Source: Fodinicurvata sp. EGI_FJ10296 (GTDB lineage: Bacteria > Pseudomonadota > Alphaproteobacteria > DSM-16000 > Inquilinaceae). Taken from it: a stretch of DNA of 64,000 nucleotides. Positions 58,488 to 64,000 of this stretch are shown piece after piece (position 1 is the stretch's first letter; each line of letters starts with the position of its first letter). Location: assembly GCF_040712075.1 (NCBI RefSeq), contig NZ_JBFCVL010000003.1, forward strand, positions 248,001 to 312,000, given 5' to 3'. Position numbers and translations under genes: made by a program. The notes under the pieces were generated by a model. The model searched no databases and was not told the origin of the DNA. It saw nothing but the letters and a program-made list of their open reading frames with translations.

Positions 58488-61040
58488 ATGCCCATTGCCC
58501 CGAAATCGTCGACCACCCGGCTGGCGTGGATCCGACGCCCCACCGCCGGCCTCGCATCCGCCCTTGCCCTTGCCGCCATTACCCTCCCCGACGCCGAAGC
58601 GAATGGTGGGACGTCCTGGAACGGCAATGTCGATACCGATTGGTTTGAAGCCGGCAATTGGACCAGCGGCGTTCCGGGCAGTTCGACCGACACTTTCATC
58701 AATACGGCACCGCCAGCGGTCGTCGCAGGGGGCGGATCGGCCGAGACGGCTCAGATCATCATCGCCAACGGTGGCGGCGACATGGGTCAACTGGTGGTCG
58801 AAGGTATCGGTTCTACCCTGACTACGGGTGCTGAAAAGATTCTGAACATCGGTTGGTCTGGTTCCGGTGACATGACGATTCGGGACGGTGGAAGTGTCAG
58901 TACGGGGGGAGGCACTTTCATCGCCATATTGCCGGGCGATGTCGGGACCGCGACCATAAGGGATGCCGGAAGTACGTTGCTCGTCGGCGGCGAACTTGCG
59001 GTCGGCCGCACGGGCACCGGATCGATGTCAATCCTGAATGGCGGCCAGGTCGAGAGCGAAGAAGGCTTCATCGGCAGAAACTCCGGCGAAGGATCGGTCC
59101 GGATCGACGGCGCCTCGTCCCTCTGGACAATCGGCAATGGGCTATCTGTCGGAAGGGGAGAAACGGGCGCGACCGACGGCACACTGACTCTATCGAATGG
59201 CGGCAGGGTCGTGGTCGGCGGCGGAACAGGCACGGCAACCATCGCAGAGAACAGCGACGCTACCGGTACCCTCAACATCGGCGCGGCCGAGGGCGAAACG
59301 CCGGTCGCGCCGGGACAAGTCCGGGCAGCGACAGTCGCCTTCGGCGACGGCACCGGCGCGGTCGTCTTCAATCACACCGATACCGGCTACACCTTTGCCC
59401 CGGCCATCACCGGCGACGGCGCGCTGCGTTTTCTTTCAGGCCGGACGATCCTGACCGGCGATTCCGGCGACTTCGACGGGACCACGGCGCTCAGCGGCGG
59501 CGAACTGGTCGTCAACGGCACCCTCGGCGGCACGACGACCTTCGCCAGCGGATCACGCCTGTCGGGAACCGGGCGCGTCGGACCGACGGTGCTGGAGTCC
59601 GGGGCCACGGTGGCGCCGGGCAATTCCATCGGCACCCTGACCGTCGACGGTGATCTGACGTTCAACTCCGGCACCGTCTACGAGGTCGAGGTCAACCCCA
59701 CCGGCGCCGCCAGCGACCTCATCGTGGTCAACGGCACGGCTTTTCTCGACGGAACGGTCACCCATATCGGCGAGGACGGCGCCTATCGTCCCTCGGCCGA
59801 CTATGTAATCCTGACTGCCACGAACGGTTTCGACGGCACGCGGTTCGACGGCGTTACGTCTGATTACTACTTCCTCGATCCGTCGCTGCTTTATGGCAGC
59901 AACGATGTCACCTTGCGCCTGCTGCGCAACAACATCGCGTTCGCCGCCGTGGCCGAAACGGCAAACCAGCGGGCGGCTGGCGACGGCGCCGACAGCCTGT
60001 CACTCGGCAACGATCTTTACGATGCCCTGAGCGTCCTGAGTGCACCGACGGCACGCGGCGCGCTGGACCAGATCTCCGGCGAGATCCACGCCTCGGTGCA
60101 ATCGGCGCTGCTCGAACAGACCGGCCAGCTTCGCCGGTCGATCGTCCATCGGGCCGCCGATCTCGGCGGCGACGCGGTCGCCGGATCCGACATGACGACT
60201 GCCGGATCGGCAGAGGGGCAATTCACCACCTGGGCACAGGCTTTCGGCAATTGGGGCCATGCGGAGTCCGACGGCAACGCCGCGGCGATGGACCACGACC
60301 AGCGCGGCCTGCTGTTCGGCGGCGATGTGCGCCTGGGCGAGCGGACGCGGTTGGGCGTGACCGCCGGCAGCAGCCGATCCTCGGCATCGGTCGACGACCG
60401 CGCTTCGTCCGCGACCGGCGACACGCTGCATCTCGGCGTCTATGGCGGGACGGCTGTCGGACCCTGGCGGTTTATCGCCGGCGCCAGCCATAGCTGGCAC
60501 GAGATCGAGACCGACCGCAGCATCGCCTTCGCCGGGTTCACCGACCGGCCGACAGCGTCCTACGATGCCCGCACCGCTCAGGTCTTTGGCGAGGCCGCGT
60601 ACGACGTTTCGCTGGAGCCGGTCCAACTGCAGCCGTTCGTCGGCCTTGCCCATACCCGGCACGACGTGTCGTCCTTTTCGGAATCCGGCGGCGCTGCAGC
60701 CCTGGCGGCGGAAAGCGCCGACGCGGCGGCAACCTTCTCGACGATCGGGCTACGCGCCGCCACCGATTTTGCGGTCTCCGGCATGACGACCACACTGCGC
60801 GGATCGCTCGCCTGGCAGCAAACGCTCGATGACGTCACGCCGTCCACGCGCCTTGCATTCGGGGGCGGAACCGCGTTCAACGTCGATGGCACGCCATTGG
60901 GCCGCGACGCCGCGCTGATCGAGACCGGCATCGATGTTGCCGTCAGCGATGCCGTGACCTTCGGCGCCTCTTATGATGGGCGCTTCGACGATGCCGGGCA
61001 CGAGCACGGCGCCCGCGCCCGGCTGTCGATCAGGTTCTAG
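58488..61040 (+). CDS. autotransporter (type Va) with beta-helix passenger
   Basis: An 850-aa secreted protein. Signal peptide about 1-38 (RRPTAGLASALALAAITLPDA). The passenger (about 40-540) is built of Gly/Thr-rich repeats such as IGWSGSGDMTIRDGG, VGRTGTGSMSILNGGQV and IGRNSGEGSVRIDGASS, typical of a beta-helix. A linker helix region (LSAPTARGALDQISGEIHAS) precedes a C-terminal beta-barrel domain (about 580-850) ending in Phe (RLSIRF). It would be surface-exposed or released; no protease triad or lipase motif was seen. Its last 11 bp overlap the convergent gene at 61030. Confidence 0.88.
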   Translation: MPIAPKSSTTRLAWIRRPTAGLASALALAAITLPDAEANGGTSWNGNVDTDWFEAGNWTSGVPGSSTDTFINTAPPAVVAGGGSAETAQIIIANGGGDMGQLVVEGIGSTLTTGAEKILNIGWSGSGDMTIRDGGSVSTGGGTFIAILPGDVGTATIRDAGSTLLVGGELAVGRTGTGSMSILNGGQVESEEGFIGRNSGEGSVRIDGASSLWTIGNGLSVGRGETGATDGTLTLSNGGRVVVGGGTGTATIAENSDATGTLNIGAAEGETPVAPGQVRAATVAFGDGTGAVVFNHTDTGYTFAPAITGDGALRFLSGRTILTGDSGDFDGTTALSGGELVVNGTLGGTTTFASGSRLSGTGRVGPTVLESGATVAPGNSIGTLTVDGDLTFNSGTVYEVEVNPTGAASDLIVVNGTAFLDGTVTHIGEDGAYRPSADYVILTATNGFDGTRFDGVTSDYYFLDPSLLYGSNDVTLRLLRNNIAFAAVAETANQRAAGDGADSLSLGNDLYDALSVLSAPTARGALDQISGEIHASVQSALLEQTGQLRRSIVHRAADLGGDAVAGSDMTTAGSAEGQFTTWAQAFGNWGHAESDGNAAAMDHDQRGLLFGGDVRLGERTRLGVTAGSSRSSASVDDRASSATGDTLHLGVYGGTAVGPWRFIAGASHSWHEIETDRSIAFAGFTDRPTASYDARTAQVFGEAAYDVSLEPVQLQPFVGLAHTRHDVSSFSESGGAAALAAESADAAATFSTIGLRAATDFAVSGMTTTLRGSLAWQQTLDDVTPSTRLAFGGGTAFNVDGTPLGRDAALIETGIDVAVSDAVTFGASYDGRFDDAGHEHGARARLSIRF

Positions 61041-61953
61041 ATTTGCCGCCCGGCTTGCCGCCCGACTTACCAGCGGCATAGCGTTCGCCCTGTTCGAGGA
61101 TCGCGTCGGTTCCGATCAGGGCGTTCAGGCCACCGAAGTCGAACATCCGGTCGGCGAATGCGGCATTGGAGCCGGTCGCCTTCAGCCCGGCGTAGTAGTC
61201 CCGCGCCGTGCGGGCAACGGCGCGCACGATGCCGCCGGGAAAGATCACCAGCGAGAATCCCAGCGCCTGAAGGTCTTCGGCCTCGGCGAGCGGCGTCGCG
61301 CCGCCTTCGACCATATTGGCCATCAGCGGCACCCGATCGCCGAAGGACTCGACGATGGCCGCCATCTGATCCCGCGAGCGCGGCGCCTCGACGAACAGCG
61401 CATCCGCACCGGCATCGATATAGCGCTCACCCCGTTCCAGCGCCGCCTCGAACCCTTCGACCGCGATCGCGTCGGTGCGCGCGATGATCAGCGTCTCGTC
61501 GCTGGCGCGGGCGTCGGCCATGGCCGCGATCTTGCCCGTCATCTCGGTCGCGCCGATCAATGTCTTGTCGCGCAAATGGCCGCACCGCTTGGGGAAAGTC
61601 TGATCTTCCACCTGCAAGGCATTGGCGCCCGCACGCTCTAGGGTGCGGATCGTGCGCTGTGCATTCAGTGCATTGCCGAACCCGGTATCGGCATCGACAA
61701 CGATCGGCAGGGCGATCCGGTCGCGGATCATGGCCAGCGTGTCTGTCACCTCCGACACCGTGGTCAGGCCAATATCGGGTCGTCCGAGCCTTGTATAGGC
61801 CACGGCAGCGCCCGACAGATAGACCGCCTCGAACCCGGCATCCTCGGCTAGGGCCGCCGTCAGGCCGTCATAAACGCCGGGGGCAACGAGAATTTCGGGC
61901 GCGGCCAAACGGGCCTTGAGCGACGGGCGGGGCGGTTGCGGGGTCGTCGTCAT
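61030..61953 (-). CDS. PEP mutase/isocitrate lyase superfamily protein
   Basis: A 307-aa protein with the (beta-alpha)8 fold: VAPGVYDGLTAALAEDAGFE, VVDADTGFGN (metal Asp87/Asp89), QVEDQTFPKRCGH (Glu116 and the lyase-type Lys-Arg-Cys-Gly-His 122-126), then IIARTDAI and LGFSLVIFPGG. The KRCGH motif indicates a C-C lyase (methylisocitrate lyase, dimethylmalate lyase or oxaloacetate decarboxylase type) rather than a phosphonate mutase. ATG 61953 with GGAGGAG upstream is used; the longer frame is not family sequence. Reaction not decidable further. Confidence 0.85.
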   Translation of the reverse strand: MTTTPQPPRPSLKARLAAPEILVAPGVYDGLTAALAEDAGFEAVYLSGAAVAYTRLGRPDIGLTTVSEVTDTLAMIRDRIALPIVVDADTGFGNALNAQRTIRTLERAGANALQVEDQTFPKRCGHLRDKTLIGATEMTGKIAAMADARASDETLIIARTDAIAVEGFEAALERGERYIDAGADALFVEAPRSRDQMAAIVESFGDRVPLMANMVEGGATPLAEAEDLQALGFSLVIFPGGIVRAVARTARDYYAGLKATGSNAAFADRMFDFGGLNALIGTDAILEQGERYAAGKSGGKPGGKSRT

Positions 61954-62041
61954 CGCGGTGCATCTCCTCCATTTTTCGCATACAAAGGAATACCGCGCCC
62001 AGGGCCCGCTGTCGACGCTGCGCGGCCGGAGACGTCGCGAT

Positions 62042-63499
62042 TCAGGCCCGGCTGCCGCTCGTAACAGCAGCATCCATCGATCCGCCGACCGGTGGTTCCT
62101 CGCACCGCAACAACTCGATCCCATCGGCCGGCACTGCCGATTTCGACGCCGCGTCGCGAAAGGCGGTCCTCAGCCCCTCTTCCAGCACCGGATGGTAGAA
62201 CGGCTGTTTCAGAATATCCTGAACCGTCAGTTCCATGGTGATGGCGAGCGAGAAGAACTGCGCGAAATGCTCCGCCCCCGGTGCGATCATCTCCGTTCCC
62301 AGAATGGTGCCGGACGTGCGGTCGGCATAGACGTGAACCATGCCTCGCGCACGCTGCATGATCGTCGCCCGGCCCTGACGATCGAACAAAACCGCGCCGG
62401 TCACGAAATCCGCGCCGCGATCGGTCAGTTGCCGATGGGTTTCACCGATCATCGCGATTTCAGGGTCCGAAAACGTCACCGCCATGGCCATGCGGCGGGT
62501 GAAGCGATGGTCGTCACCGGCGACGGCATTATACCCGGCAATGGCGCCCTCGTCGGCCGCCTCGTGCAGGAGCTTCCGCGCGCCCGTCGCGTCGCCGGCA
62601 ACATAAATATCGCTCCCTTTTGCACGCAGGGTGCTCGGATCGATATCCGGCATGTTCCCGTCCCCGTCCAGCAGGCCGATTGCATCCAGACCAAGCCCGT
62701 CAAAGGCGGGTCGGCGGCCGAGCGCAAGCAATACCCGGTCAACGATCCAGCGGCGGCCGTCGTCGAGGGTCACGGCGATTCCATCCCCCTCAGGACCGGC
62801 GATATCGGCCTTGCCGAATCCGGTCTCGATTTCGGCGGCGATGGTCTCGGCAGCATAGTCCTGAACCGTGGGATCGGTCAGCCCGCCCAACGATTTGTCC
62901 ATCGACAGCCCGACGACCTCGACGCCAAGCCGACCCAGCGCCTGTCCCAGTTCCAGTCCGATGACGCCAAGGCCGACTACGGCCATGCGCCGGGGCAGCG
63001 CATCCAGTTCGAAGATGCCGTCGGTGTCCAGAAGCCATTGTTCATGCGACTTCCAAGCCTCCGGCACGACCGGGCGCGACCCGGTGGCCAGAACGATCCG
63101 CCGGGCGCGGATCGTCGTGCCGTCGACGTCGAGGGTGTGGGGGTCGACGAACCGGGCGCGGCCCTCCACCAGATGATCGGCCCGCCAGCGCTCCATCCGG
63201 TCGAGCACCGAACCGACGAAGTAGTCCCGCAAATCCCGTACGTGACGCATGACGGCGGCGCCGTCGACGGTCAGGCCGTCGCTGCCGCGTATGCCCTCGC
63301 CCTCGAAAACCGTGCGGCGGTGAAAGTCATTGGCGGCCTGAATCAGCGCTTTCGACGGCATGCAGCCGACCCGGGCGCAGGTCGTGCCCAGCGGCCCCTC
63401 GTCGATGACGACATAGCTGTCGGTCTTGCGAGCCACTTCGCGTTGCGCGGAAAGCCCGGCACTGCCCGCGCCGATGATGGCGACATCCACATCCCTCAT
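62042..63499 (-). CDS. dihydrolipoyl dehydrogenase-like disulfide oxidoreductase
   Basis: A 485-aa class I pyridine nucleotide-disulfide oxidoreductase. FAD motif IIGAGSAGLSAQREV, redox disulfide Cys41-Cys46 (TTCARVGCMPSK), NAD(P) motif MAVVGLGVIGLELGQAL, second FAD motif DIYVAGDATG, and dimer-domain HPVLEEGL with the His-Glu pair. It lacks a lipoyl domain and stands apart from 2-oxoacid dehydrogenase genes, so it may serve another partner. AGGAG precedes ATG 63499. It lies 88 bp upstream of the PEP mutase-like gene on the same strand. Confidence 0.88.
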   Translation of the reverse strand: MRDVDVAIIGAGSAGLSAQREVARKTDSYVVIDEGPLGTTCARVGCMPSKALIQAANDFHRRTVFEGEGIRGSDGLTVDGAAVMRHVRDLRDYFVGSVLDRMERWRADHLVEGRARFVDPHTLDVDGTTIRARRIVLATGSRPVVPEAWKSHEQWLLDTDGIFELDALPRRMAVVGLGVIGLELGQALGRLGVEVVGLSMDKSLGGLTDPTVQDYAAETIAAEIETGFGKADIAGPEGDGIAVTLDDGRRWIVDRVLLALGRRPAFDGLGLDAIGLLDGDGNMPDIDPSTLRAKGSDIYVAGDATGARKLLHEAADEGAIAGYNAVAGDDHRFTRRMAMAVTFSDPEIAMIGETHRQLTDRGADFVTGAVLFDRQGRATIMQRARGMVHVYADRTSGTILGTEMIAPGAEHFAQFFSLAITMELTVQDILKQPFYHPVLEEGLRTAFRDAASKSAVPADGIELLRCEEPPVGGSMDAAVTSGSRA

Positions 63500-63609
63500 G
63501 GTCCGTACTCCTGCTGCCTGAAGACGCGCAAACTGTGCCCTGTCAACCCGTGAGCGCACCTTCGGGTTCCGCAGCCGCATGTGCTGGACCGTCGACTGAT
63601 GCGCCGAGG

Positions 63610-64000
63610 CTATTCCTTGCGGCGCGACAGGCGAATGGCGACCGATGGCCGACGTTCGCTCCGCTCGTCGCGGTGCATCGCCACCGACAACATGATCACG
63701 GGCAGCAGACTGACCAGAACGATCGTCAGGGCCGACGACGACGCCTGGCTCAGCCGTTCGTCGCTGGCCAGCTGGTGCGCCCGCACGGCCAGCGTATCAT
63801 AGTTGAAGGGCCGCAACATGAGCGTTGCCGGCAGTTCTTTCATGACATCCACGAACACCAGGATCATCGCCGCCAGCAGGCTGCCGCGCATCATCGGGAT
63901 GTGAATGCGGAATAGTGTCGATATCCGGCCGTGGCCGAGGGAACGGGACGCTTCATCGACGGAGGGCGTAATCTTGGTCAGGGCCGCGCTGACGGTGCCG
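63610..64000 (-). CDS. iron(III) ABC transporter permease, C-terminal part (cut by window edge)
   Basis: The last about 130 residues of an FbpB/ThiP-type permease; the frame is open to base 63999 and its start is outside the window. The conserved EAA loop reads EASRSLGHGRISTLFRIHIP, followed by the typical ELPATLMLRPFNYDTLAVRA and a last membrane segment. Such permeases move Fe3+ with a periplasmic binding protein and an ATPase, not in the window. A basic tail ends SRRKE. Confidence 0.85.
   Translation of the reverse strand, partial: GTVSAALTKITPSVDEASRSLGHGRISTLFRIHIPMMRGSLLAAMILVFVDVMKELPATLMLRPFNYDTLAVRAHQLASDERLSQASSSALTIVLVSLLPVIMLSVAMHRDERSERRPSVAIRLSRRKE

Overview
The window is a GC-rich (roughly 63-65% by eye) alphaproteobacterial chromosome segment. 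The gene style fits a free-living Rhodospirillales-like organism: two TRAP and two tripartite-tricarboxylate (TTT) transporters, three enolase-superfamily enzymes, FCD-GntR, LacI and IclR regulators, and a FAD/Fe-S oxidoreductase. I infer this from gene families, not from a phylogenetic marker. No rRNA, CRISPR array, phage or complete insertion sequence was seen. There is one tRNA-Gln.

Layout. 1-2700: the end of an acyl-CoA dehydrogenase gene, then a metal-associated trio (membrane anchor, HupE/UreJ, histidine-rich protein). 2780-5962: a XhoI/PaeR7I-type restriction-modification pair of lower GC, bracketed by a 154-bp direct repeat made from the 3' end of the neighbouring HTH gene. 6843-8033: a class III CoA-transferase. 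8068-18087: two divergent units around a perfect 20-bp palindrome; leftward are a PLP aminotransferase, an amidase, an enolase-superfamily protein and a TRAP transporter, rightward is a large FAD/Fe-S oxidoreductase. 18980-26514: a lower-GC insert flanked by a 49-bp direct repeat of the 3' end of an M20 peptidase gene. It carries an SDR, an acid-sugar dehydratase, a TRAP transporter and, divergently, an IclR regulator fused to a SMP-30/gluconolactonase domain with a lost catalytic aspartate. 26507-35454: M20 peptidase, GntR regulator, TIM-barrel isomerase, dehydratase, a TTT transporter with a split tctB, and a LacI regulator whose probable operators lie at 29727 and 29802.

35567-43528: an acyltransferase-like membrane protein; a PadR / Cys-tailed flavoprotein / MFS cassette with a 19-bp operator, probably for metalloid detoxification; DUF3137, VOC and unknown exported proteins. 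43710-52487: a DenD-like dehydrogenase, a methyltransferase, then LysR, a D-cysteine desulfhydrase/L-cysteate lyase-type enzyme, a complete TTT transporter and a gamma-glutamyltransferase-like enzyme. 52504-64000: thiD, CsbD, an amino-acid-synthesis-family protein, an alpha/beta hydrolase, transaldolase, a Na/Ca exchanger, tRNA-Gln, a small membrane protein, an autotransporter, a PEP mutase/isocitrate-lyase family enzyme, a disulfide oxidoreductase and the end of an iron ABC permease gene.

How it fits together: most of the window is a set of catabolic modules, each pairing a high-affinity organic-acid importer with one or two enzymes and its own regulator. Several modules carry recognisable operator palindromes. 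Two inserts (R-M and the IclR/TRAP island) sit at gene 3' ends between long direct repeats. The most novel-looking item is the IclR-SMP30 fusion, which I read as a candidate aldonolactone sensor for its divergent dehydratase/TRAP operon.
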